Origin: Nyssa sinensis
Taxonomy: Eukaryota > Streptophyta > Magnoliopsida > Cornales > Nyssaceae
DNA length: 64,000 bases
Direction of reading: 5' to 3'
Assembly (NCBI GenBank): GCA_008638375.1
Contig: CM018032.1
Span: forward strand, 60,060,422 to 60,124,421
Shown here: positions 9,741 through 21,535 of the stretch, piece after piece
How positions within the stretch are numbered: the first letter of the stretch is position 1
How the letters are laid out: every line of letters starts with the position of its first letter
Notes under the pieces: model-generated
Databases searched by the model: none
What the model saw: only the letters and a program-made list of their open reading frames with translations
What the model was told of the DNA's origin: nothing
Program-made: the position numbers and the translations under genes

Positions 9741-11640
9741 CTTCGGTCCCATAAATAGTGCATTTATTTCAATATTAATATCAATTTCCTTTTCTTTTCT
9801 TTTTTTTTAATTTTTTATATTTGGTAACACAATATTTTTACAACACAATTAACATAACAATTCATATGTGTGCGAGGGTCCATGTGAGTATGTTAAGTAT
9901 GATCCCGCTTTCATATAAGTAATTGTACTAATTTATTATACCATAAAATATTTTTTTTTTTGACAGCATGCTTGACGTGTATTTACTATTTAAATCTCAA
10001 CGGACCACCTCATTTATTTTGCATTGATTATGGGAAATTAAATCTCAACGGACCACCTCATTTACTTTGCATTGATTATGGGGAATGACATCTTTTCTAA
10101 ATTTTTATTTTAAATAATGTGATATTGATGTGTGAAATTATATTAATTATATAATTTTAATTTTAAGTATTATTAATAATCTAATATTATATCAATGTTA
10201 TATCATTAAAGATAAAAATTCGAAATATAATTTTGAGAAGTGTAGCATTGCTCATTAATTATAGAGGCGATATTGATATCCTTATTGTGTATTTACTTTT
10301 TAAGAATGATAATTAACATGCCCGATTTGAACCCGTCAATCCCGTTTTTAATGGGACGGGTTTAGATTAAGTTATTTTCACTTCGTTAAGACTTGGAGAG
10401 AAGGCATCCCTTCCCATCTTACTCTGTCCAGATTAGATAAAATAAAATAATAATAAATTTTTAAAGTACATAATCAATATTTGTAATGATATTTTTTAAT
10501 CATTTATTAAAAATTTATATAAATTTAATAGAGTTATGCATTTGAAAAATAGAATAAAATAATTTTAATTCTCTATTAATAAGTAAATTTCTTATTTTAA
10601 CACATGTATCTATTTGTTTGAATTTGTTAATTATAATAAATCTAATAAAACAAACAAATAAAGAAAAGTTTAAAAATAAATAGAAATCCCGATGGAAATG
10701 CTGTTCTGCCTATCATGAGATTTAAATTAGTTTGCGGTGAAATTTTTTTTTGCAAGACAAGATCTTCATCCTAAATTCGCCCCATTGTCATTTTTAATTG
10801 TAAGTAATGAAGTTGTACCATTAAACTTAAAAATTTACTCTTGACTTGGTTAATTGTTCATATTTGACTAATAATTATTCATAATAATAATAAATAAATA
10901 AATAAAAATGAGATGATATATTTAAAGAACAAGGTGAATAAAAAATTCTACTTACATTTGCAAATTTACTCTTGACTTGGTTAATTGTTCATATATGATT
11001 AATAATTATTCATAATAATAATAATAAATAAAAATGAGATGATATATTTAAAGAACAAGGTGAATAAAAATTTCTACTTACATTTGCTATCCGGATTCAG
11101 ATATGCCCACATGAACTAATGTGGCAGCATTTTCAAATAAGGTTGGCAACATTTTAATTGCTTTCACTTGTATGTTGCAACACTTAGGAATATATTCATG
11201 AAAAATCATATTATTCTGGATATAAAAATCATTACCTTTTCCACTTTTACTACATTCTCAAAAATATAAAACTTATTTAAAAATTATATCAGAAAAAATT
11301 TTGACCGAAGGGATACAATTTGAGTGATATCATAATATATCATCAAGTCACATTAAATACATCATTTAATGCATTGTTAGTAATTCTGTGTCACGTGATT
11401 TCGGATGAAAATTTTGAAAAGTAATACCATTAGCTAGGGATAACAACGAGACCAAGTTTCCTACCTTAATGGAGAAGTGACTTGTAACTATCCATAAATT
11501 TTTTTTATTAAAAAAAATAAATAATTTTTAGAACAAATTACAATTTAATTAACTAATTAAATTAGTTGAAGTATAAAATTTGTTCAGCAAAATTTAAGTG
11601 AGTTCATATATATGAATAGAAAATAAAATAATGTACAAGA
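9741..11640. other. AT-rich intergenic, left arm, with small tandem duplications
   Basis: No gene is seen. A 47-bp unit (aaatctcaacggaccacctc...) is tandemly doubled at about 9990-10082 and single in the right arm. A unit of about 120 bp centred on gaacaaggtgaataaaaa is doubled at about 10841-11083 and also doubled in the right arm (about 31285-31545), so that duplication predates the inverted repeat. Confidence 0.6.
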
Positions 11641-11837
11641 TAATTAGGTTGAAAAAAAAAAAAGTGAAGTGAATGTGTATGTGTATGTGCAGCAAGTGGT
11701 GTGTGTGTGTCGGTTTGTGTGTGTTAAAAATAAAACAAAAAAAAAAATAAGGACAAAAGGTGTGGTTGATATGTGTATGTGCAGCAAGTGGTGTGTGTGT
11801 GTTAAAAATAAAACAAAAAAAAAAATAAAGACAAAAG

Positions 11838-11862
11838 GTGTGGTTGAAAAGTCAACCACACC
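11838..11862. repeat. short perfect hairpin
   Basis: The phrase gtgtggttga/tcaaccacac forms a perfect inverted repeat around a short aaag-type loop. The right arm keeps the same hairpin at about 30603-30626. It sits next to GT-rich simple sequence and has no clear regulatory meaning. Confidence 0.5.
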
Positions 11863-11866
11863 AATT

Positions 11867-12482
11867 AAAACACACACAACTCACAAAACACACACACTCA
11901 CATTCTAACGCACATCAGGATGGAGAAGGAGAGAAGAAGAGAAAAAAAAAAAGAGAAAAAAAGGAGGAAGAAAGGAAGAAGAAGAAAAGTGAAAAATTTT
12001 AGTAAGTCACTCGGGCTTTTGTGGGAGTTGAGGCTTACTCTATTTTTCTTTAATTTTGGGTGATTTAAGTAGAAAAAAAAATCAAAGAAAACTTTATCAA
12101 AATTGTATAAAAGTGAGGTAGAGTTTCTAAAACTTATAAAATAGGAGTAAATAAGTTGCTAGAAGACATTTACTAAAACACACACAACTCACAAAACACA
12201 CACACTCACATTCTAACGCACATCAGGGTGGAGAAGGAGAGAAGAAGAGAAAAAAAAAAAGAGAAAAAAAGGAGGAAGAAAGGAAGAAGAAGAAAAGTGA
12301 AAAATTTTAGTAAGTCACTCGGGCTTTTGTGGGAGTTGAGGCTTACTCTATTTTTCTTTAATTTTGGGTGATTTAAGTAGAAAAAAAAATCAAAGAAAAC
12401 TTTGTCAAAATTGTATAAAAGTGAGGTAGAGTTTCTAAAACTTATAAAATAGGAGTAAATAGGTTGCTAGAAGACATTTACT
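11867..12482. repeat. 308-bp tandem duplication, left arm only
   Basis: Unit A is 11867-12174 and unit B 12175-12482. Both begin aaaacacacacaactcac and end agaagacatttact, differing at only a few bases. The right arm has one unit (about 30300-30600). High identity between the units and absence from the other arm mean the duplication is younger than the inverted repeat. Confidence 0.85.
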
Positions 12483-13835
12483 CATAAAAGCATGTTAAGA
12501 TTGTCCTGTTGTATGTTAGATTTTAATTTTGTTAATTAATATATATGTGAAGCATACCCACACATTCTCAAATTGAAATCTGTATTTATATTAGGGTTGT
12601 TGGGATCCTAAACATGTGTTTTTATTTAATAATATTGTTATCACTCACACTTGCGAGGAGTATGAAGTGAGATTATAATAATAAAAAAAATCATGTGTTT
12701 TGTACGTAGAAAAAAATTAAGAAAAATTATTGAAAAGATTAAATAATGAGTGAGAATAAAAAGAACTAAGAGTATTAGTTTAGAAAGCGTTTTGTGTGCT
12801 TATGAGATAATGTGAGTACTCAAAATGTTGCGGTGTGAATTGAGTTGTGAATGTGTATATCCGAGATTCGACGGTTGAGTCGAGAGTCACGCGTGGTGAT
12901 ACAGGTTATATTTGACTACAGGTTAGTAGCCTGTAAAACTAAGTTTTGCTATATCGGAGGTGAGGTGATTACTTGATGAGTGATTAATTAGGACTTTAGT
13001 ATTTTTTTGAATTTTTAATAAAACTAGAGATTTAGGAATTTGGTCGTTATTTGAATGAATTCAAGTATAACTTAAGTAAATCTCATAAAACGTAATAAGA
13101 CAAATATGGATTCTGTATATACTTAATTGATTATAAACTGTCATAGCATGCTACCCATCGAGCACAAGCATATACTTTTATGCAACGTTTATGTTTCATT
13201 TATTTTAGTTATCCTATTGAGGTATTGACCCCTACCAGATGCAGGTACGGGGAAGGATCCCGCGTCTTGAGGAGTACATGTTAATAGACTTGATGTGTCT
13301 TTTTCTTTTGGACTTACTTGATGTATACGAAGACATATTATGATGTTAATGGAGCGTTCTACATTATTTTTGTTAATCATGTAATATGAAATTTGTATAT
13401 TTCTTGAGATATGTAAATGAGATTGATATGTGTTTTGGGACATGACGTATTAACTTGGAAATGAATTCTATATATAGAAATGTATGTATTATAATGTATG
13501 CTAGAAATGAAGTATATATTGAATTATATAATTATTGTACATGAACTATCAGGTTGGCAAGTACCTAAAGAGTGAATGAGTAAAAAATTGTCCAAGTGTT
13601 GAACACTTGAAAGGCAAAACTAGCCAATAATTAGGACGAATCCCTTTTAATTTTTTTTTCTAAAAATCTTCACTTTTAGAAACTCTCATATTTGTTATCC
13701 TTAATCGATTCTCACACTTAAACGTATATATCTTTTACTATTAAAATTTAGTGAGATATTTTAATTAATTTAATCATTTTAATTTAACTTAATTTAAATA
13801 TCATACCTTTGGATTATGGGGCGCAGGTTGTGACA

Positions 13836-16525
13836 TGACCAGGAGCTAATTTTCTTGAGATTTTCGTTTCTCATGTGAACTTTATCTGTATAATTGACGG
13901 ATTTAAATTTTATAGTTAAGGGGGAGTCAAAGTGTAGATATTAAAATTGAGAAAGTATTTATGTGAATATATAAAATTATTTAGGGGAGTCAAGTCTTAA
14001 TCTTAAAAAATTTCTAACAAAATAAGTAATAAAAAATACAATTTCAAAATTTTTGGGGATGGCCATGGCTCCCGTCAGCCCCCCCTTGCATCTGCCTATG
14101 CAAAGTGACAATTCCACATCACTACCAGAAATAAATTATGATATTCTAAATTTCTATTCCAAATGATATGATATTTAATTACTGATAATACTTTAAATCA
14201 TGTAATTAATGAAATTCTACATCATTTGGAATACAAATTTGAAAAGTATAGTATTTTTTAAAAATTATTACTATAATGAGTTTAAAAAGTATTAAAATTG
14301 CACATTTTAGTAAATATATTATTATTATATTTAATTTTTTTTTAAAACAAATCGAGAATATATAAAATTAATTAAAGAAATTTAAATATATCAATATTAG
14401 TTTACCAAAACATTAGAGTTTTAATAGTTTTAAATCTCTATCTTGCTAATTTAATTTCATGCATTAAAATATTTAACGACTGCCATAATTTGCTATTATA
14501 TTTATGAGCAACTCTATTTTTCTTAAAATTATATATCAATTTTTTTTCTCAATTGATATGACGTTGATATGGAATTGTATTACAGACAATATTTTAAATC
14601 ATGTAATTAATGTGATACTAACATATCATTTGAAATAGAAATTTAAGACACAAATTTAAAAAACTTAGCATTTTCCTATATTTATTTATGAATCAAAGAT
14701 TTCTATCCATTAACACAATTACTATAATCATATAACATTAATGTGTAATCCAACCATTAAACGATTGATGCCTACAATTAATCTACAAGAACCTGGATTT
14801 GGTTCTCAAACCACTTTTATTAACTCCAAATTGATGATAGTAGAGATGGTATTAGTATGCACTATCATGTATTTGCTTAAGACTTGAGTTTACAATGAAC
14901 CTTGTGTCCCTCTACAATAAAGCTTAGCAAAATCTGTAAAAATAAATTCTTCACAAATTTGCCTTTAAACTTTTAAAGTCTAGTTTGGAATTGATTTACC
15001 TTATAGAGACATGACTCCAAATAATTTATTCATAAAATTTGATTGTGAAGTCCGACAAAAAATTATATATAGTATGAGACAATATAATAAAATTGTTCAA
15101 GTATTTTACATTATTTTTAGAAAGAAGTTAAATCTAGAAGTCTTTGACCTTTTGTAGATAGGCTTTGATATTTTATTTTTTTTAAATTTGAATTTGAATT
15201 TTTTTTTTTTTGTAAATATTGTGCAACATAATTTGCACGCCCAAATCTTTACAGCCTCTCCGCACTTTCTCGTATTGGATGTTTACATTTACAGTGGCTT
15301 GGCCGGATGAATTTTCTTTCTTTCACTCTAATACAACTTCACGCTAATACTAAAAAGAAGTCCACTTCATTGACAACCATAACTATCATTGGATAATAGG
15401 CAACCATCTGATTCTCATTTGGTTAACCCACTTGTCCCTTGCATTTCCCTCTCTACAAAGTATGAAAGTAAATATTTATCTTTTATTTTTTTAAAATATT
15501 TATCATGCAAAGTAAATATTTACTATTGCCTTGCATTTCAAATAAAACGGTACACGTGTTAAATTCACGGGTTGACAAATTATGCTAATCCAAACATTAG
15601 AATGAAAACACTATGTTCTACAATTTTTCAACAATAAAAAATTCACCAGTGGTAATTCATGATCAATGCTAACAATACTGAAAATGGCATATAAATCCAT
15701 TACAAGAATGCTCAAGCCAGAAAGACCAAGTCACAGAAAAACTTGTTTAAGAGCTTGAAAGATGCAAGTGATGAACCAATTCAGTTCCTTAGACAGTTGA
15801 CTGACTGACTGCCCTTTTTTTTATCATCCTTTTTTTTTTCCACCCACAAATTTTTTTTTCTTTTTAGAAGTTTCCATCTTTATTCTATATAATACTATAA
15901 TATTCTTAATTAAATAATGACTTCATGTGCAATTTTTTACTTAATTTATTTATCGGTGGAGAGCACGGGTCTTGCTGCTAATACATAATGTATAATTTTG
16001 ATTAATTAATAATTGCATAACTTGGGACACACACTAAATAACATATATGCAACTACATAATGTCTCTTATTTATTTTTGCTCTTTCCAACTCCATTCTAT
16101 TTCTATATTTCATCCTGTTTTGGCCATGCGTGGAATTTCTAATAGAAGGAAAAAAGAAAAATTGGCACGTTGAAGAATGTCAAGACACTTGTCCAGAATA
16201 GATAGAAGCGCCATCTGTCTATAAACACCATATTGTAACTTTTGATTTATGCTGAGAAATAGGGATCATGATGTGTTCAGCTATGAAACTTCAGTGCTGC
16301 GGTCACTCATGGCGACGGCGACAGCAAAGATAAAGCCTTCGACTTTCTTTTTTTTTTTTTATATCTCTTGATGGCCTTCTTCAGTGATTGCAGAAATTTT
16401 AATGCTGCATCGTGAAAGCTATATATTTTGATACTGCTTTTTGAAATGTATGTATATATGTATATCACATATACGTGCACATATATATACAGAACTTATT
16501 TTGAGTACTTGACTGAGTTATTTGT
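13836..16525. other. intergenic, left arm
   Basis: No coding sequence is seen. About 13836-15065 mirrors 27640-28942. About 15070-15785 has no match in the other arm. About 15786-16525 mirrors 25985-26645, including the gactgactgac motif and poly-A/T runs. Confidence 0.55.
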
Positions 16526-17264
16526 ATCAATGTTTTCAGAGTCAGACCGTTCATCGAACCGGAAAAATGTCTGGATTATGGGTTATTGGTTCAATCGTCG
16601 GATCAATCGGAATTAAACCGTGATGTCATAATTATGTAATTAATAAATTTAATAATACATATTGTTGATATTTTTAATTAAAAAAATTATACAAAAATTA
16701 CTAAAAAGTATATAAAAAAAATTATAAAATATGAATTTTCTTAATATGTAAAACTTCAAGAAAAAAATGAAAAAAGTATAGTAGACATATTTTATTACAA
16801 CATTGAAAGTTAAAACTTCATTGTCATTCTTCCACAATCGCAAAAACCATAATAAAAATCATTTTAACATCCAATCCAAGTATAATCCAATAATTTAGTC
16901 TTCAACTACATGAAAAAAGAAGAAGATATAAACACTAATAATCATGCATAAAATAAAATAAAATACCACATGATATAAATATATAATATTGGAGTTTCAA
17001 ATTTCAAGGGTTTAAAATTTTAAATACAATCTAAAATAAATTCAGCCAAATACCAACTCAACTTAGCCAAAATTCAGCTAAAAAATTTCATGAAATTTGA
17101 GATTTTGAATATACCAAAAAAAAAAAATGTAGCCAAGAACCGGTTGAACCGTCCGATTTTCTATTTTTAGAACGATTTTGAACTTAAAAAGGGTTTATGG
17201 GTTAAATCGGACCGTTTTGTGGACCGATTGATGGTCCGATCCGGTCCGAGTTTTAAAACATTGG
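16526..17264. mobile_element. non-autonomous DNA transposon, left arm only
   Basis: The ends are inverted relatives: atcaatgttttcagagtc at the left, and at the right the reverse complement reads CCAATGTTTTAAAACTCGG. The motif tttgt occurs immediately outside both ends (16521-16525 and 17265-17269). The body holds repeated aaccgg/ggaccg motifs near both ends, common in hAT-like MITEs. The right arm has the uninterrupted site (at about 25985-25990), so the element arrived after the arms formed. The superfamily is uncertain: the 5-bp duplication is not the 8 bp expected for hAT. Confidence 0.65.
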
Positions 17265-17405
17265 TTTGTGTATGGAATTTTTTTTTTTTTTTTTTGTTGA
17301 TACCTCTCTGAGTTGGTGAATGCATCTTCTCTCTCATCTTAGTTACCTCACAATGATGATGTTGATCGGTTGGTTGTTGATATTTTTAGATTGGTATTAA
17401 GGCAT

Positions 17406-17406
<1 letters not shown>

Positions 17407-17436
<30 letters not shown>
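17407..17436. repeat. (TA)n tract marking the S-RNase gap in the left arm
   Basis: In the right arm the sequence left of this tract matches what lies beyond 25856, and the sequence right of it matches what lies before 24231. The single tract therefore stands where the other arm has the whole S-RNase segment. Confidence 0.8.
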
Positions 17437-17441
<5 letters not shown>

Positions 17442-18306
17442 GAATTCTATTAAAAAAACACGTTAACATTTGATGTGCCAAACCTATCCAAAAATATTTT
17501 CCACCAACCAGGAAGCATTTGCTTTCTACTTTATGGGTCCCACTAAGACCAATGGCATGTCTTGTAAAAGCATTTTATTCAGGCCTCCTCATTGTATGAA
17601 ACTTGCAGAAGTATGGAATTACACAGAGTTAGAATTTTTTTGAGCATGCTAAATATTATTTTTATCTATATTAATTTTATAATTTGAAATGTTATGATAC
17701 AAAAATGTTAAATTTTGATAATTTTATTTCAATATTAAAATGTTATTTTTTAATGTAATAATAATGATTTTATTTTATAAAATAACATGAACTCCACTTT
17801 TATTTGAGATTTACTTGTTGATAAAGTGACGTAAATTATTTATTTATTTTATAAATGCAAATTGTATTTTATAAATGTTATTAGATATTTTTAATGTCAA
17901 ATATGATATTCAAAATAATATTATTATTTTTTAATAAATTTAAATTTTAAAATTCACTGGTCGAATAATACATGTATTGAAATGACTCTCAAAAAAGACT
18001 ACAAGGCATATATTGTGTGCCGAAATTAATTTTGTCTCGAGACCACTTGTACGGAGTCAAACATAGACTTATTTATTACTTATAAGGGTTGCTGTATGTA
18101 TATTACGTTTGCACATCACTGCAAGTTCCTAGCTAATAAATGATGCTATGCGATCATATAAGAAAATTAGTATAAAAAAAAATGTTTACTTTAAAGTCCA
18201 AAACCAAGTCTTCAATCTCACCTTTTATCAGCATTAGATTTTTTCTTTGTAATTGACATTTTGTCATATATATATATATATATATGATGTCTCATTAAAA
18301 AAAAAT

Positions 18307-18895
18307 TATATTATATTTTACAGAATATCATTAAAAATTATACGTTATAATATCTTATTCAAAAATTCTCTTCATCACTATACACCACAATGAGTAATTT
18401 ACCGAATGCAGAGAATCATCAATGCATTGACAAAGATGGTATAAAACAGTTGTGCAGAATATCATACTATGCTACAGAGTAAAACAGTAAGTCATTGATT
18501 AGTTTCCCTAATGCAGAGATTTTTTTTCTTCTTTCCTTTGGTTGCCCTTTCAAGCTCTTTTATTGGTATAATCGCTCTGTTTTTTTAAGGATACAGTTAC
18601 TATCTTTTTAGTATTATATTTTACAGAATATCATTAAAAATTGCATGTTATAACGTCTTATTCAATAATTCTCCCCATTACCATACACCACAATGAGAAA
18701 TTTACCCAACGGAAAGAATCATCAATGCATTGACAAAGATGGTATAAAACGGTTGTATAGAGTATCATACTATGCTACAGAGTAGAACGGTAGGTCATTG
18801 ATTAGTTTTCCTGTGCAAGAATTTTTTTTTCCTTTCTTTTAATTAGTTGCCTTTTCAGGCTCTTTTATTGGTACAACTGCTCTATTTTTCTAAAG
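18307..18895. repeat. tandem duplication of about 300 bp, left arm inner end
   Basis: The block starting tatattttacagaatatc and including the phrase gacaaagatggtataaaac occurs at about 18307-18612 and again at about 18613-18895. The right arm has one copy (about 23050-23335) and a decayed third relative at about 22280-22360. No coding potential. Confidence 0.75.
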
Positions 18896-19730
18896 ATACA
18901 CGGACACGTGAAGGTACAACTCGAGACATTGTGATCTTAGTACAAATCTCTCAGATTTCTTAGGATATTGCACCGAGGAGATTTGAACTTTAAGATATAT
19001 AGTTATATTTGATTTATTTGTAGGTCGTATTTGTTACATTCCAATCAACAGATCATTTCTCCACATTCATTACAACAGGAAAGAAAACGATCAATGGATA
19101 ATATATTTTTCAACTAGTTGGGTCTGCTATTTGAAACATTTTTGTTACTCAGATCTACCTAACCTCATTCCTCATTAGTTCATCGTATCCTTTCTCACTG
19201 CCTCAACTGACATTCATTTTGCCTCCTAGTTGATATTGTATAGCAAGGATAACACAATCAGTAAGTCATGACAGGGGCACTCATCAAAAAGATAAGATGC
19301 AATAAAAAATGAAATAAAATAAGCCACAAAATTAAAAATATAAAATCATCGTATTAAAGATACAATTAAAAATAAAAATATAAATCGAGATACATGAGAT
19401 TTTCGTTTCTCTGAGAGATGGAGAGGGGGTGTGGGTTTACTCTTGATGGAAATATGCAGTTGAGGAGCAAAATGTCCGTGGGAGATAAAGACAGAAAAAG
19501 AATGACTAAAACAACAATAAATAAAGCAATGCAAGTTGTCAAGCTGCAAAGGTGTGCTGGCGGTGGTTGAAACAGAAAGGGAGCAATGGGTTTTGATAAT
19601 TTGTTACAACTTAGTTGATCCAGACATGAATTGAATAGGAGGAAGAAGTAGTTGAATTAAGGGAGGAGAAAGGGAAGGTGTCTTTATCAAATACTACATG
19701 TCTGAAAATGTATAGTCTATTGGTGGAGGG

Positions 19731-19946
19731 TTGGAGATAGAGGTGACCTTTGTGGTTAAAAGTATAGCCAAGAAAGACACTGGGAGGTTCTGTGCTGCAG
19801 TTTGTGCCGGTTATATAGGGCCTGAGGTAAGGGCAGCAGACACAGCCAAAGGCTTTAAAATTGGTATAGTTAAGTATTTTATGGAAGGGCTTTTGATAAG
19901 GGATTTGGTTGTTGATACTTTTGGAGGGAAGTCTGCTGATAAGTAA
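19731..19946 (+). other. unrecognised short open frame in the spacer
   Basis: A 71-codon frame with protein-like composition (FCAAVCAGYIGPEVRAADTA, then KGFKIGIVKYF and DLVVDTFGGKS). Base composition is richer in G and C than its surroundings. No signal peptide, no splice-supported extension and no family that I can name with confidence. It may be a fragment of a captured gene; a chance frame is possible. Confidence 0.3.
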
Positions 19947-21239
19947 AGGCTACTGACCTGTAGTATAGAGGTATTTTTTTTTTGGCAAAATAGTTTGACT
20001 CGCGATATCATTTTCATCCGATTCTTGATCAAAATGATTCAAAAGTTGGGCAAATAATAGATATAGATGTATGTATTTTCAAGCAGGGGTAAGCAGCAAA
20101 ATAAACTCCAAAATTGATAATTACCTCTTCCGAAAGTCATTTTCCAACCACCTAATTAAGCTACGAGCTCTAACAAGAACAGCTCGTGATCAGGGCAATG
20201 CTTGCAGGCTGTATAAAGGAGGAGCCTGTTGCCCGCAAGTTTGCAACACACCATTACTAATGTCGATAATCCACTATTCACATTGTTTGCCGATCTCTTT
20301 ATTGTCTAGGGAGAAAAGATGGATAATTTAGATACAAGGTTGTCATTTTATTACTATTGACCTGCACTTGTACAATTTAAAAGTCAGGAACTTTTGGAAT
20401 TCAAATGTTTACCCACTTATCTTACCTTGTAGATAAATTATATTTTAAGGAATTTTTCATTAAATAACTCTAATTTTTTAAAAATATATTAAAATTATGT
20501 TTACAAAAGTAAATTTTAAACTCTCTAACTTAACAATTTAATTTAACAATACTTACAAGAAAGAAAAAAAAAAAACTATATCCGATAGTGATGTGGAGTT
20601 ATCACTTGGGCGGCATTTTAACTATTTTTTTGAATGTATGAAGTTATTGAGAAAAGGATTCTGGTGTTCTTTTTTTTCGGATAGGAATTAAACCATTCTG
20701 TTCAAAGTACAACTTGTAAAATCATAAAGAGCAATAACAAGAAGATTATCAAGATAATTCTCAAACCACACTATATTACTTTTGCATTCATGCATGTTAT
20801 TTACTAATCAGTCAGTTGCTAAATTATGATAATGGGTTCCATACCTATGTAAGTATATGTGCACCAATATCTACACAAAAACATGTCATGAATCACTATT
20901 CTTAGAACATGAATTGGTGTAAATCCTCGATATTTGGTGTAACAGTGTGAAACAATTGAATTGTAGGTCTATTAACCACCACATTCAAAAGAGGTTTATT
21001 GAAACACCCATTTGGACCCTAAGTTTTAGGTAAATCACATGAATATATCCGGTGGTTTATCAGATCTTTACTTTAGCTTCCTCTATTTTAAACATGAACA
21101 AATACATTTTCTATGGTTTTGAAATTGAAATGCATCTCTTTTTGAAATTTAGATGTGTTTGTTCAATTTTCAAAATCTCAAAAGCGTGTTTATTCACTTT
21201 TAAAATATAGGAGAATAAGTGAAAATCGGGTAAAACACA

Positions 21240-21445
21240 CAAAATTTCTATGTAATTTACCATAAATTTTACTATATTGTCCCCTTACTATATATAAATT
21301 TATGTCAGACTTCACAGTCAATTTTTATGAATCAATTATTTGGAGGCATTTCTCTATAATGTAAATCAATTCCAAAGACTTTAAAAGTTTATAGCCAAAT
21401 TTGTAAATAATTTATTTTTACAGATTTTAGTAAGCTTTATTGTAG
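21240..21445 (+). repeat. third copy of a repeat seen in both arms
   Basis: It shares the long phrases cttcacagtcaa, gaatcaattatttggag and tttacagattttagtaagc with 27640-27835 in the same orientation and with about 14890-15060 in reverse. Its presence in the spacer as well as in both arms points to a dispersed repeat or a displaced arm fragment. Confidence 0.65.
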
Positions 21446-21494
21446 CCTGTTATAAATAGACGCCATGAAATCAAATTTTATTTTAAGAAAAGGG

Positions 21495-21535
<41 letters not shown>

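Larger units (their letters stand above)
11650..13835 (-). repeat. possible Gypsy-type LTR relic, left arm
   Basis: On the minus strand it starts TGTCACAACCTGCGCCCC at 13835, resembling the TGTCACACCCCGG start of several plant Ty3/Gypsy LTRs. It also contains an LTR-like ggtacctgcatctgg-type phrase (mirrored on the plus strand at about 13230-13250). The mirror copy is at 28943 to about 30720. No internal Gypsy genes, primer site or confirmed target-site duplication are seen, so this is a solo-LTR guess only. Confidence 0.35.
4983..18972 (+). repeat. left arm of the large inverted repeat
   Basis: Read along the plus strand, this arm reappears as the reverse complement in 37278 down to 22724. 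Anchors: 4983-5440 with 36840-37278; RNase pseudogene 6474-7190 with 36803-36128; F-box 8260-9447 with 33878-32693; 13193 with 29591; 16262 with 26175; (TA)n 17407-17436 with the tracts around 24231-25856; 18900-18972 with 22860-22724. Colinearity is broken by arm-specific insertions, tandem duplications and one unalignable stretch (about 15070-15785 against 26645-27640). F-box coding sequence is far better conserved between arms than the intergenic DNA. Confidence 0.85.

Noticed and set aside
11644..11908. Open frames rich in Val, Cys, Thr and His on both strands
   Set aside because: They are translations of (GT)n/(AC)n simple sequence, with no conserved pattern.
13189..13443. 84-residue frame conserved with 29337-29585 in the other arm, considered as a gene
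   Set aside because: Conservation follows from the inverted repeat as a whole; it lies in a probable LTR relic, has no motif, and its stop positions differ between arms.
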